Source: Luteibacter jiangsuensis
GTDB lineage: Bacteria > Pseudomonadota > Gammaproteobacteria > Xanthomonadales > Rhodanobacteraceae
NCBI RefSeq assembly: GCF_030812295.1
Contig: NZ_JAUSSK010000001.1
Location: 744,001-808,000, forward strand
DNA: 64,000 bases
Direction of reading: 5' to 3'
Every line of letters begins with the position of its first letter. The stretch's first letter is position 1. The notes below the pieces were generated by a model. That model did not search any database, was not told the origin of the DNA, and saw only the letters and a program-made list of their open reading frames with translations. This document shows, in pieces, positions 34,146-43,704 of the stretch. The position numbers were made by a program, and so were the translations under genes.

Positions 34146-35200
34146 CGGCGGGGGTCCTTTGCTTCGATGACCTTGAAGCCGTCGCGTTCGACGACGGTGC
34201 GCACACTGGCGAAGCTGGCGTCGAGCGCCGCCTCGTAGGCCAGGTGCCGATTGGCGACCATCCAGAAGCGGCCGTGCGCCACGAGGCCCTTCGCGGCGGC
34301 GGCGATGAAGGCACGGCCCAGTTGCGGATCGTCGGCGCGCCCCTGGTGGAATGGAGGGTTGGACACGATGGCGTCGTATCCGGCGTCGATACCGTGGGTG
34401 ACATCGTGCCAGCGCACGTTGCCGGCGATGACGCGGCCGGAGCGGGCGATGGTATCCGCGAGATTGCGCCGGGCGGGCTCCAGCGCACGTGCCTCGGCCT
34501 CGTAGAGATCCACGGCCGAGACCGCCGCGCAGCGCTCGACGACCTCGCAAGCGAGATAACCGAAGCCGGCACCGAGGTCGGCCACGCGGCCGGAAAGGTC
34601 GGACGGAAGGACGCTCGCCAGCAAGGCCGACGCGGTGTCGATGCGATCCCATGCGAACAGGCCGCGACGGCTCACGAAGCGCCCGCTTTCTATCGGCTGC
34701 GGCGCGTCGAGTGCGAGCCAGTCGGCGTGCAGCGCCGGATCGGCCACGGCACCGGGACGTGTCCAGAACACACGGCATTTGTGCTTGGACAACTCGCCCA
34801 CGCCGCCGGCCAACAGGGCGAGATCCGCCTGGGCGGTCCTGGCGCCTTCCGCGTTCGGCACGCTGGCGACGACGATGCCGCCGGAGCCAGCCAGCGACAA
34901 GGCCCGTGCGAACAAGGCACGCGATTCCTCGCGCTGGCGGGTCGGCAGCACCATCACCACGCCGAAATTTCCCTCGGGAACCTCAGGCGACACCTCGAAG
35001 CCCGACCGCGCCAGGGCATCGGCGGCCGGCTTGAACGATTGCTGCAAGATCCAGCCCGGTCGCCGGCGTTCGCGCAGGGCGAAGCCGTCGCGCGCACGCA
35101 GCATCAGCAGCCTGCCATCGGCCGGAAAGGCCAACACGCCCGTCGCGAAGGGCACGAACAAGGCGTCGAGGGCGGCGTCGGAAGCGGAACCGGCGGACAA
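34142..35200 (-). CDS. rsmC: RsmC-like 16S rRNA guanine-N2 methyltransferase
   Basis: The 352-aa protein has two tandem methyltransferase-like domains. The second carries VADLGAGFGYLACEVVER (SAM motif I, about 206) and the catalytic SNPPFHQG (about 281), as in RsmC/RlmG enzymes. RsmC methylates G1207 of 16S rRNA. A TTG at 35200 is the best start, with GAGG 9 nt upstream; no ATG or GTG gives a full N-terminal domain. The stop overlaps rsuA. RsmC is favoured over RlmG because of the rsuA partner, which is inference. Confidence 0.88.
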   Translation of the reverse strand: MSAGSASDAALDALFVPFATGVLAFPADGRLLMLRARDGFALRERRRPGWILQQSFKPAADALARSGFEVSPEVPEGNFGVVMVLPTRQREESRALFARALSLAGSGGIVVASVPNAEGARTAQADLALLAGGVGELSKHKCRVFWTRPGAVADPALHADWLALDAPQPIESGRFVSRRGLFAWDRIDTASALLASVLPSDLSGRVADLGAGFGYLACEVVERCAAVSAVDLYEAEARALEPARRNLADTIARSGRVIAGNVRWHDVTHGIDAGYDAIVSNPPFHQGRADDPQLGRAFIAAAAKGLVAHGRFWMVANRHLAYEAALDASFASVRTVVERDGFKVIEAKDPRR

Positions 35201-35253
35201 CGCGATGGACCTCGACGGCGTGAAGGAACCGGCGATTCTAGCCCAGCGGCTGC

Positions 35254-36807
35254 TCAGCTGCTGCAGGAGAGCATCGAACAGCCCACGCGTTCACGCGCCC
35301 AATCCGGCCGGCGCCCGGCAAGGTGCTCCCTGCCCGGCTGCTCGTCATAGGGCCGGCGCAGCGCGTCGAGCAACTCGTGGATGCCGCCATCGTCGCCCTG
35401 CTCCGCGCGGTCGATCGCCTGTTGGGCGAGGTAATTGCGCAGCACGTAGCGCGGATTGCTCGCATGCATCAGGGCCAGCCGCTCCGTGTCGGGCGACTCG
35501 CCCTCGCGCACACGGGTGGCATAGCGCCGCAGCCACGCCTGCAAGGCGTCGTCGATCGCGGCACGCTTCGCCTCGTCGTAGAACGCCGCCCCCAAGCTGC
35601 CCACCCGGGGGGTGGCGAGATCCAGCGCCGCGAGGTCGCGGTAGAAGATCGTCATGTCCATCTCCCCGGCCAGCAACAAGCCGCGCAGGTCGGCCACCAA
35701 TGCCTCGTCGCCTTCGCGCGCGTTGACGAGGCCCAGCTTCGCGGCCGAGAAGGCGGCGTCGGTGGCTTCGAAGGTTTCCACATAACGGTCCAGCCCCGCC
35801 TGCAACGCTTCCACGCCCGCGAACAGCGGCGACAAGGCCTGGGCGAGCCGTTGCAGGTTCCAGTAGGCCACCTGGGGTTGCTGGCCGAAGCGATAGCGAC
35901 GATGCGCGCGATCGGTGGTGTTCGGTGTCCAGTCCGGATCGAAATTGTCGACCCAGCCATACGGGCCATAATCGATGGTGAGGCCGAGAATCGACATGTT
36001 GTCGGTGTTCATCACGCCGTGTACGAAACCCACGCGCATCCAGTGCGCCATGAGCCGCGCGGTACGCTCGCATACCTCCACGAAAAAGGCGGCGTGACCC
36101 TGCTCGCCGGGAAGGCCGGCGAACGCCGGGTAATGCGTGGCGAGGGTGAAGTCGGTCAACCGGCGCAGCAGGGCGATATCGCCGCGCGAGGACGGCAGCT
36201 CATACGATCCGAAGCGCAAGAACGAAGGGGCCACGCGGCAGACGATCGCGCCCGGCTCCGGTGCCGGGTGGCCGTCGTACATCACATCGCGCACCACGGC
36301 CTCGCCCGTGGCCACGAGCGACAGCGCCCGCGTGGTCGGCACGCCCAGGTGGTGCATCGCCTCGCTGCAGAGGAATTCGCGGATGGAGGATCGCAGCACC
36401 GCGCGTCCATCGGCACCGCGCGAGTACGGTGTCCGGCCGGCACCCTTCAGTTGCAGCTCCTGGCGTCCGTGCCGCTCCGTCAGCACTTCGCCGAGGCCGA
36501 TCGCCCGGCCATCGCCGAGTTGCCCGGCCCAATGGCCGAACTGGTGGCCACCGTAGGCCATCGCATAGCCGGTCATTCCGGGCCAACGGGCATTCCCCGC
36601 GAAGACCTCGGCAAAACCGGGGGCCTCGGCCGGGATGCCCAGCATGCCGGCGACGTCGTGCGCTACCGCGACCGTCCGCGGCGCCGGCACGGGCGTCGGA
36701 TCGACCCAGGAGAACGCGGCGCCGGCCACCTGCCGGGGCAGGTTCGACGTGTCGGAATCGGCCGGCAACTCATGGACGAAGGCGTTGTCGAAGCGGAGGT
36801 CTGTCAT
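35254..36807 (-). CDS. selO: SelO/YdiU-family protein AMPylase
   Basis: The 517-aa pseudokinase-fold enzyme transfers AMP from ATP to protein side chains and is linked to redox stress. Motifs visible are [20 protein letters not shown], the ATP-binding Lys in [13 protein letters not shown] (about 121), the catalytic Asp in [14 protein letters not shown] and the metal Asp in [13 protein letters not shown]. The C-terminus reads CSMLSCSS; the last Cys occupies the position that is selenocysteine in some family members. Start and length are standard. Confidence 0.95.
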   Translation of the reverse strand: MTDLRFDNAFVHELPADSDTSNLPRQVAGAAFSWVDPTPVPAPRTVAVAHDVAGMLGIPAEAPGFAEVFAGNARWPGMTGYAMAYGGHQFGHWAGQLGDGRAIGLGEVLTERHGRQELQLKGAGRTPYSRGADGRAVLRSSIREFLCSEAMHHLGVPTTRALSLVATGEAVVRDVMYDGHPAPEPGAIVCRVAPSFLRFGSYELPSSRGDIALLRRLTDFTLATHYPAFAGLPGEQGHAAFFVEVCERTARLMAHWMRVGFVHGVMNTDNMSILGLTIDYGPYGWVDNFDPDWTPNTTDRAHRRYRFGQQPQVAYWNLQRLAQALSPLFAGVEALQAGLDRYVETFEATDAAFSAAKLGLVNAREGDEALVADLRGLLLAGEMDMTIFYRDLAALDLATPRVGSLGAAFYDEAKRAAIDDALQAWLRRYATRVREGESPDTERLALMHASNPRYVLRNYLAQQAIDRAEQGDDGGIHELLDALRRPYDEQPGREHLAGRRPDWARERVGCSMLSCSS

Positions 36808-36941
36808 CGGGGGAACCGGCTGGCGCGTTGTGACCGATATTCGGGCGATCGTGACGCATGCAAGCCTGCCGCCACGTCTACGGAGTAGGAAACCGCCAAC
36901 TCGTGCACACTAGCGCCCCCGATCACCCTGCTCCGGACCCC

Positions 36942-37574
36942 ATGCGCCCCTTCCGCTCCCTGGCCACCCTGCTCGCCGTGACGCTGGTCTATCCCGCCAG
37001 CGGCGAGCCGGTGAGCGTGCCGCGCAGCGACAAGACGCTGGTGGAGATCATCAACGCGACGATGGGCACCCTGCCCAACGCGATGGACTCGTTATCGAGC
37101 AAGGTGCCGGGCGGCCTGCACCCGACGGCCGACGCCCCGCCGCAGATCGTCCGCAGCATGCCCTTCGTCACCCGCGACGGGTATCGCGTCAGCGCGTTCG
37201 AAGCCCGTGGCTTCGACGAGGGCGGCGACGTCCCCATGGTGCGCTTCACCTCGATCCAGCTGGAACAGCGGCCCTGCTTCCAGCGCGGCGACGTGGACGA
37301 CAGGTTCCACGCACCGGCTTCCGACACCCACCTGCCCAACGCGCCTTCCATGTTGCCCAACCGGTATCTGGTGATGCAGATGCCATGGGGCCGCTTGTCG
37401 TTCGGAACCTCGCAGGAAAGCGGTGGCTGCGTGATCGCCATCGTCGGCGATGCCACCGGCGGCGGCGTCGGAACGCGCATGCCCCTGCCCTTGCCGCAAC
37501 CCACGACGATGCCGGGCATGCCCGACCTGCGCCGGACCTGGCCCATGCCGGCCGGCGCCTATCCGGCGGAGTAA
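36942..37574 (+). CDS. Hypothetical exported 210-aa protein
   Basis: The protein from ATG 36942 has a short signal peptide (MRPFRSLATLLAVTLVYPAS) and a mature part with two cysteines (RPCFQRGD and SGGCVIAIV), consistent with one disulphide. The tail is Pro/Met-rich. No family is recognised. Upstream in-frame ATG 36858 lacks signal character. Its 3' end overlaps the convergent GGDEF-EAL gene by 16 bp. Confidence 0.65.
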   Translation: MRPFRSLATLLAVTLVYPASGEPVSVPRSDKTLVEIINATMGTLPNAMDSLSSKVPGGLHPTADAPPQIVRSMPFVTRDGYRVSAFEARGFDEGGDVPMVRFTSIQLEQRPCFQRGDVDDRFHAPASDTHLPNAPSMLPNRYLVMQMPWGRLSFGTSQESGGCVIAIVGDATGGGVGTRMPLPLPQPTTMPGMPDLRRTWPMPAGAYPAE

Positions 37575-39259
37575 TCCGGCAGGGGCGCCGGGTAACCACC
37601 GATGACCCCCGCGATGCCCTCCTCGGGCACGCCAGCGGAAAACAGGTAGCCTTGAAGTTCGTCACAGCCCGCTTCGCGCAGGAAGGCCCGCTGCTGTTCC
37701 GTTTCCACGCCTTCGGCCACAACGGACAGGCCGAGCGCCGCGGCGAGGTTGGACACGGCGCGGACGATGGCCGCGGAATCGTCGGCCATCGGCGCCATCT
37801 GTACGAAGGAGCGGTCGATCTTCACCTTGTCGACGTCGAGGTCCTTCAACAAGGTAAGGCTGGAATACCCGGTGCCGAAATCGTCGAGCGATATCCGTAC
37901 GCCCTCGCTCCGCAACCGTTTCAGCTGGCATACCGTGACATCGTCGGCGTTGACGATGGCCGTCTCCGTGATCTCCAGCTCCAACCGGCGCGGCGCCAGT
38001 CTCGTTTCCTCGAGGACGCGCAAGACGGTATCGGCGAAGCGGCCGTCGCGCAGTTGCACGGCACTCACGTTCACCGCCACGAAGATGTCGGCTATCGGGG
38101 CCACGCGGGCGCAGGCGGTGCGCAGCACCCACTCGCCGAGGAAGCCGATCAGGCCGGTTTCCTCGGCCACGGCGATGAACTGCACCGGCGGCACGTCGCC
38201 GAGGCGGGGATGCCGCCAGCGAGCCAGGGCCTCCAGTCCGATCACCTCACCGTCGCGTGCCCGGACCAGTGGCTGGTAGTGGCAGTCCAGCCCCGCTGCG
38301 TTGCGCAGGGTCTCTCGAAGCGCCATCTCGATCTCGCGGCGATGCGCGAGCGCCACGTCCAGTTCGTCGGTATAGATCACGTAACGGTTGCGGCCCTTCT
38401 TGGCTTCGTAAAGGGCACTGTCGGCCTTGCGCGCCATCTCTCCCGCGGCCACCGCTTCCGCCCCGATCGGGGCGATGCCGATGGAGGTGCCGATCAGGGA
38501 GGCATTCGCGGGCACGTCGAAGGGAAGGCTCGCAAGCATGAGGATGTTGGACGCCAGGGCTTCGACATCGAGGTCGCCGTCGTCCTCGACCAGCACCGCG
38601 AACTCGTCGCCGCCGATACGCGCCACGGTGTCGTTCGGACCGAGCAGGCCACGCAGGCGGGAAGCGAACTGCACAAGCAGTTCGTCGCCAGCGAGATGGC
38701 CGTAGGTATCGTTGACCTTCTTGAACCCGTCCAGGTCGAGGTACAAGAGCGTCGCCTTGCCGGCGCCGCTCGCCGCCCGCGCGATGGCGGCATCCAGCTT
38801 GGTGAACAGTGCGGTGCGATTGGCCAGGCCGGTCAGCGCGTCGTGGCAGGCCAGCCAACGTATCTGCGCCTCGGACTCGCGCAGCTCGGTGATGTCGGTC
38901 ACCGAGGCGAGCACGTGGGGCGCGCCTTCCAGCTCGATGCAGGTCTTTCGCGTGAGCAGGGTGCGGACACGGCCTTGCGGATCAGTCACCGTTTCCTCGG
39001 TTTCCACGACTTCATGGGTGCGCAAAACGGCATCGTCGCCCGCCGCGAAGCGCGCCGCCTGCTCGGGCGGGAACAACTCCTCGTCGCTTTTGCCCACGAT
39101 ATCGTCGGCACGTACCCCCATGTATTCGCAGCCCATCCGGTTCACGAATACCCAGCGGTGCATGGCATCGCGCACGAACATGGCCGTGGGCATCATTTCC
39201 AGCACTTTGGACCACCCGGCCAACCCTCCGATCACCGGACTCTCCCCTCTCGCTTCCAC
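37559..39259 (-). CDS. PAS-GGDEF-EAL c-di-GMP signalling protein
   Basis: The 566-aa soluble protein has a PAS domain with PAC tail (VLEMMPTAMFVRDAMHRWVF to VTDITELRESEAQIRWLACH), a GGDEF domain with ARIGGDEFAVLVED, and an EAL domain with LEALARWRHP, VNVSAVQL, LEITETAI, DDFGTGYSSL and AEGVETEQQ, all with standard catalytic residues. It may both make and degrade c-di-GMP. The start is GTG 39259; the N-terminus before the PAS core is short. It lies next to the secretion cluster, downstream of gspD in the same direction with a 60-bp gap. Confidence 0.92.
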   Translation of the reverse strand: MEARGESPVIGGLAGWSKVLEMMPTAMFVRDAMHRWVFVNRMGCEYMGVRADDIVGKSDEELFPPEQAARFAAGDDAVLRTHEVVETEETVTDPQGRVRTLLTRKTCIELEGAPHVLASVTDITELRESEAQIRWLACHDALTGLANRTALFTKLDAAIARAASGAGKATLLYLDLDGFKKVNDTYGHLAGDELLVQFASRLRGLLGPNDTVARIGGDEFAVLVEDDGDLDVEALASNILMLASLPFDVPANASLIGTSIGIAPIGAEAVAAGEMARKADSALYEAKKGRNRYVIYTDELDVALAHRREIEMALRETLRNAAGLDCHYQPLVRARDGEVIGLEALARWRHPRLGDVPPVQFIAVAEETGLIGFLGEWVLRTACARVAPIADIFVAVNVSAVQLRDGRFADTVLRVLEETRLAPRRLELEITETAIVNADDVTVCQLKRLRSEGVRISLDDFGTGYSSLTLLKDLDVDKVKIDRSFVQMAPMADDSAAIVRAVSNLAAALGLSVVAEGVETEQQRAFLREAGCDELQGYLFSAGVPEEGIAGVIGGYPAPLPDYSAG

Positions 39260-39319
39260 CCGGGCAATCTGCGACCGCCTGTGTGAGCGCCGCGTGTGCG
39301 GGACGCCTTGCCACCGCCC

Positions 39320-41602
39320 CTAGGGCGCCCCGTTCAGTGGCCGCAGCGACTCGAACTTCCGCTGGTACTCGTCCGTCACCTGCTTGGCTTCCTCCCCGTT
39401 GCTGATCACCCTGGGCGTGATCAGCACGATCAGCTCCGTACGGTTGCGCCCGCGGTTGGTGGAACCGAACAAGCGACCGAAAACGGGGATACGGTTCAGC
39501 CCGGGGATGCCCGTGTCCGTGGTGCTGTCGTCTTCCTTGATCAGGCCGCCGAGCAACACCGTCTGGCCGCTCTGCACGGCCACCTGGGTGGCGACCTCGC
39601 GTTGCTGGATCGGGAAGTTGCCCGTGGTCGTATCTTTCGCGCCCGCCGCGCTGACCACCTGGCTCACGTTGAGGTACACCAGCCCGCCGGGATTCACACG
39701 CGGGCGCACGTTGAGGATCACGCCGGTGTCCTTGTATTCCACCTGGCCGATCGTGTTGTCCGTATTGGCGTTGGTGTTGACGAAGGTCTGCGTGATCGGG
39801 ATCTGGTCGCCGACCTGGATGTGCGCCTTCTGGTTGTTCAGCACCACCAATGACGGCGCGGAGAGGATCTTGGTGTTGCCGCTGGTCTCCATCGCGCGCA
39901 GCGCGACGGAGAGGTTGTTGTTGACGAAGGAGTAGAAGAAGCTGTCGGTGCTGGGGTTGTAGACGTTGCCGCCGTTGCCCAGCGCCCACTGCTGTTTGTT
40001 GCCGGGCTGTCCCACCGAACCGTTGGTGCCGCCGACCAGGCCTTCCAGGTACCACTGCACGCCGAACTGGAAGTTGCCCGTCAGCGTTACCTCGAGGATG
40101 CGCGTCTCGATCTGCACCTGCAAAGGGACGCTGTCCAGCCGCTTGATCGCCTGCTCGATCTCCGTCCACTGCGACGGCCGGCAGCGCACCATCACCTGGT
40201 TGTTCGCATCCACCGAGGTGATGCGCACGCCTTCGTCCGTGGTCGTCGACGCATGGCGGCCGCCGCCATTGTCGCCGGCATCGGTGGAGTCTCCACCACC
40301 GAGACCGCCAAGGCCACCGCCGGTTGCCGTGCCGGTGGTTCCGCCGGTGGAAGCGTTGAAACCGGTCGACGTCGACAAGCCCGACGACGTGCCCGATGAC
40401 GACGAAGTGCCCGCGTTGCCGAACGCGCCCGTGGTGCTGCCGAGGCCCGAGCCGCCACGATTGCCGAGGTCGCTGTCGCCGCCGAGGGTGCCGGAACTGA
40501 GCCCCGGCCCGACCTTGCCGCCGCGATCGCTCGATTTTCCTCCGCCCGAGCCGCCGCCATAGATGTCGGACAGGTAGTCGGCCATGTCCGCCGCCTGCAC
40601 GTTACGCACGTCATAGACATACAGCTGCGGCTCGTTGCCGCCGCCGCGATCGATGCGCTCGATCCACGTTTTCACTTCGTCGAGGTAACGCGGTTGCGGG
40701 CTGATCACCACGAGGGAATTCGTCCGCTCGATGGGAATGAAGCGCAGCAGGCCCGCCATGGGCGTGTTGCCCTTCTCACCGAAAAGGCTGTCGAGCTGCG
40801 GCGTCAGTTCCTTCACCTGGGCACGCTGCAAGGCGAACACGCCCACCGACATGCCGCGCAGCCAATCCACGTCGAAGGTCTGCACCGTGCGCTGGTAGTT
40901 CTCCAGTTCGGTCGGCGTGCCGGCCATCACCAGCACGTTGCGCGTGGGGTCGGCCAGCAAGGTGGCATCGGGTCGCGCGAAGGGCTTGATCAGTTTCTGC
41001 ATCTCGGTGGCCGAGATGAAACGCAGCGGAAACAGGCGCGCCTGCAGGCCGCCCGGCGGTGCCTTCGCGCCCATGCTCGGCACGAGGTTGCCCGCCACGG
41101 CGTCCTTCGACGGCATGACCACGTAGCGGTCGCCGTTCCGCACCAGTGCGTTCCCGGTCCACGACAGCAAGGTCTCGAGGATGGGAAGCGCCTGGTCGGT
41201 GGTGACCGGCTGCGAGGTCGAAAAAGAAATGTTGCCTTGCACACCCGGCACGATCGAATAGTTCTCGTGCAGGAGGTCGCCCACGATGGCCTTCACCACC
41301 GACTCGACCGGCTGGTTCTCGAAATTGAAGGTCACCGTGCCCGCACCCGCCGTCACCGGCTTCGGCTTGGGCAGGCCCACCGCTTTCACGAATTCACCCG
41401 TGCCCGTGGTGATGTCGGGCTGCGTGACCACGGGGATTTGCGGATTGGACGTGCCCACCGTCAACGGCTTGGGCACCGGCTTCTCCGTGCCGGCCAGCGC
41501 TTCCCGCTGGAGCGATCCATCGTCGCGTGGCTGCGGCAGCGTCGAGCATCCGGCAAGCGCTACCGCCAGCGCCGTGGCGCCGATCGTAAGAAAGCGTGTC
41601 AT
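39320..41602 (-). CDS. gspD: Type II secretion system secretin GspD
   Basis: The 760-aa outer-membrane secretin has a lipoprotein signal (ALAVALAGCSTLPQP), N0-N3 ring domains (from about residue 88, VTFNFENQPVESVVKAIVGD, on through FIPIERTNSLVVISPQPRYL), and the secretin core (VQIETRILEVTLTGNFQFGV to RTELIVLITPRVI). A Gly/Ser/Thr-rich low-complexity insert of about 100 residues sits in the N3 domain (about 350-455). The lipobox suggests outer-membrane targeting without a separate GspS pilotin. It follows gspK by 90 bp, with no gspL, gspM or gspN between. Confidence 0.95.
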   Translation of the reverse strand: MTRFLTIGATALAVALAGCSTLPQPRDDGSLQREALAGTEKPVPKPLTVGTSNPQIPVVTQPDITTGTGEFVKAVGLPKPKPVTAGAGTVTFNFENQPVESVVKAIVGDLLHENYSIVPGVQGNISFSTSQPVTTDQALPILETLLSWTGNALVRNGDRYVVMPSKDAVAGNLVPSMGAKAPPGGLQARLFPLRFISATEMQKLIKPFARPDATLLADPTRNVLVMAGTPTELENYQRTVQTFDVDWLRGMSVGVFALQRAQVKELTPQLDSLFGEKGNTPMAGLLRFIPIERTNSLVVISPQPRYLDEVKTWIERIDRGGGNEPQLYVYDVRNVQAADMADYLSDIYGGGSGGGKSSDRGGKVGPGLSSGTLGGDSDLGNRGGSGLGSTTGAFGNAGTSSSSGTSSGLSTSTGFNASTGGTTGTATGGGLGGLGGGDSTDAGDNGGGRHASTTTDEGVRITSVDANNQVMVRCRPSQWTEIEQAIKRLDSVPLQVQIETRILEVTLTGNFQFGVQWYLEGLVGGTNGSVGQPGNKQQWALGNGGNVYNPSTDSFFYSFVNNNLSVALRAMETSGNTKILSAPSLVVLNNQKAHIQVGDQIPITQTFVNTNANTDNTIGQVEYKDTGVILNVRPRVNPGGLVYLNVSQVVSAAGAKDTTTGNFPIQQREVATQVAVQSGQTVLLGGLIKEDDSTTDTGIPGLNRIPVFGRLFGSTNRGRNRTELIVLITPRVISNGEEAKQVTDEYQRKFESLRPLNGAP

Positions 41603-41692
41603 GCAAGAACCATCATGGTTATCGAGGCCTGCGAGAGTGGCGGGTGCGTGTTGCCGTGCCGTGACGTGGCAGGAGTATGCCGCAGGAATCCC

Positions 41693-42562
41693 CTACAGGT
41701 TCTTTTCGGACGAACGCTCCGCCCAACGCACGATGCGATATGGCCGCGGGTTCCCGGGTTCGCTATGCATGATGAGGGTGACATCGAGTGTCAGAGTCGG
41801 CCCTTCGGCCAATCGCGCCCGCGATGTGATACTGACGATCCCGCTGAAACCCTTCGCCGCGTTGCCCGAACCCGTCCCGGGAAGCATCGGCAACGCGGAA
41901 GCACCCGGCGGTAACGCTCTCACCTGATCGACGTAAGATCTTGCGGCCTCCGGCCCCGCGCCCGTCACCGCGGCGACGACCACCGGGGCGGCGTGGGCGA
42001 GATTCGGTGGGTCGGCGGTCCACAACGTCAGGAACGGAACGATCCTCTCGACGGCATCGACGCTGATCCCAGGCACCCGGTAGAGTTCGTCGATGCTGCT
42101 GAACCCGCCTTTCGCAAGCAACAACGACGCTTGCATATGTCCTCGCGTTCCCCAACGGGCGATGGCCGCTTGAAACCTCGGTACCAGCGACGCATCCACG
42201 CCCGAAGCCGCCAGTAGCCGTCCGATGAGTTCAGGCGAAGCCGTGTTGAGGTTGACCTTGCCGTCCTCGTCGCCGATATCCAGTTGCACGTCGGCACGAC
42301 CCAACCGAAAGCCATAAGCACGACCGTCCGCGATCCAGCGCTGCGTGTCTTCCCGCGCGTTCAACATGAACACGGCGTGTTCGATGCCCGCCTCCGCCGC
42401 ATAGAACGCTTCCAGCCGCAGGGACTGTCCACGCGCCTGGGTGCTCTCCACCCGGGCACTCGTCGCCAGTGCCCCGAGGGTGATCGCCGCCAACGTGCAA
42501 CCCCAAAGGACCACCAGCAAGGCAACACCGCGTTGCTTCATGGTCCAGGGAAAGGTTTTCAT
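41693..42562 (-). CDS. gspK: Type II secretion pseudopilin GspK
   Basis: The 289-aa protein has a prepilin leader ending KQRG before VALLVVLWGCTLAAITLG, lacking the usual Glu5 just as GspK proteins do, and the expanded GspK globular domain with LNTASPELIGRLLAAS and FSSIDELYRVPGISVDAVER (helix-hairpin-helix-like). GspK caps the pseudopilus with GspI and GspJ. ATG 42562 overlaps the gspJ stop as ATGA; ATG 42541 is possible. Confidence 0.93.
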   Translation of the reverse strand: MKTFPWTMKQRGVALLVVLWGCTLAAITLGALATSARVESTQARGQSLRLEAFYAAEAGIEHAVFMLNAREDTQRWIADGRAYGFRLGRADVQLDIGDEDGKVNLNTASPELIGRLLAASGVDASLVPRFQAAIARWGTRGHMQASLLLAKGGFSSIDELYRVPGISVDAVERIVPFLTLWTADPPNLAHAAPVVVAAVTGAGPEAARSYVDQVRALPPGASALPMLPGTGSGNAAKGFSGIVSITSRARLAEGPTLTLDVTLIMHSEPGNPRPYRIVRWAERSSEKNL

Positions 42563-43221
42563 CGCGTCCCATCCATCGACGTCAATCGCGCCATGGCTTC
42601 GCGTGCATCGACCGCGGCGGGGTCCATCCGCAAGGGGACGGCGATCGTCGGCCACTTCACGCCGCCGGCCAGGGTCAGTTCGAGGCCGATCATGGAAGGC
42701 AGGCGGTCGCCATACGGCCATGTGTCCCGCCATGGCACCGGATTGCCCTCGTCATCGACGCCGCTATAGACGAAGCGCCCGGACGACACATGATCGACCA
42801 GGACTTCCGGCTGCGAAGGGACGACCTGTGCGGCATCACGCGATGCCAACGGTGCGAACTCGGCCTGTAACTTCAAGTCGCGATCGCGTCCGACCAATGC
42901 CAGGCGCTGGAGCTGAAGACCGCTCTTCGCCAGATAGCCCGGCCCCGGAGCAACGAAGGTGACCTCACCGGCCGTCCCACGGACCACGATGGGGTGCTTG
43001 TCGGCACGCAACGCCCAAGGGTACGCCAAGGCGGTGGACAACGCCCGTCGCACATACATCTGCGCGGCCCTGACCTGGTCGAGCCGTTCGGTCACCGCCA
43101 TGCCGGCACGCGTGGATTGCGTCATCGTCTGCAGCGCCGCCGTCACGCCCAGCAGCAGCAACGCCAAGAGGGCGAGCGCCGCGAGTGTTTCCATGAGACT
43201 GAAACCCACCTGACGCTTCAC
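42559..43221 (-). CDS. gspJ: Type II secretion pseudopilin GspJ
   Basis: The 220-aa protein begins VKRQVGFSLMETLAALALLA: the prepilin peptidase site is G before FSLME, with the conserved Glu5, followed by the N-terminal hydrophobic helix and a larger C-terminal domain (TGRF-like VSSGRFVYSGVDDEG and GLELTLAGGVKWP). The GTG start at 43221 overlaps the gspI stop as GTGA. GspJ is part of the I-J-K tip complex that engages substrate. Confidence 0.9.
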   Translation of the reverse strand: MKRQVGFSLMETLAALALLALLLLGVTAALQTMTQSTRAGMAVTERLDQVRAAQMYVRRALSTALAYPWALRADKHPIVVRGTAGEVTFVAPGPGYLAKSGLQLQRLALVGRDRDLKLQAEFAPLASRDAAQVVPSQPEVLVDHVSSGRFVYSGVDDEGNPVPWRDTWPYGDRLPSMIGLELTLAGGVKWPTIAVPLRMDPAAVDAREAMARLTSMDGTR

Positions 43222-43652
43222 GAGTCCCCCGAGGCATACACGGAAACCTTGGGCACGCGCGGCTTCTCGGACACGGTGCGCAGGGTCTCGAAACGGGAGG
43301 ACAGGGTTCTCCCGCCCACATCCCACTCGACCGTCAATTCGATCCTGTACAGATGCATCGGAGCCAGGGTGGCGACGGTTGCCGTATCCGCCGGCGTGCT
43401 CACTTTCATCGTCCAGCGATAGGTATCGTCGAACCGCCCCGTATGCACGCCCTCCGACGGAAAGTCGGCGACGAAGGTGCGATCGAGCAGGCCATTGGCC
43501 CAGAGCGATGCCTGAGTGTAATCCGCCGCGCGTGCGTTCAGGGCGACGGACGAGCCAGTGGCGCGCATGAGCGCACCGAAACACAAGGCCAGCAGGACCA
43601 AAGCCGCCAGCGTCTCGAGCAGGCTGAAACCTTCGCTTCGCGCACCGCGCAT
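43218..43652 (-). CDS. gspI: Type II secretion pseudopilin GspI
   Basis: The 144-aa minor pseudopilin has a short basic leader (MRGARSEG), cleavage before FSLLETLAALVLLALCFGAL, and a small C-terminal domain with YRIELTVEWDVGGRTLSSRF. ATG 43652 is preceded by AAGGAGGGG at ideal spacing, so it is preferred over the in-frame ATG at 43673. It begins the tightly overlapping I-J-K set. There is no gspG or gspH upstream; the next upstream gene encodes a YVTN propeller. Confidence 0.9.
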   Translation of the reverse strand: MRGARSEGFSLLETLAALVLLALCFGALMRATGSSVALNARAADYTQASLWANGLLDRTFVADFPSEGVHTGRFDDTYRWTMKVSTPADTATVATLAPMHLYRIELTVEWDVGGRTLSSRFETLRTVSEKPRVPKVSVYASGDS

Positions 43653-43704
43653 GCGTCCCCTCCTTAGTGCCACCGAGCATGCGATCGGAAGGTTTCGGAC
43701 CGAT

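Noticed and set aside
35254-35300. Selenocysteine codon at the end of selO
   Set aside because: The C-terminal codon is a plain Cys codon and the frame ends in an ordinary stop; no UGA-Sec is needed.
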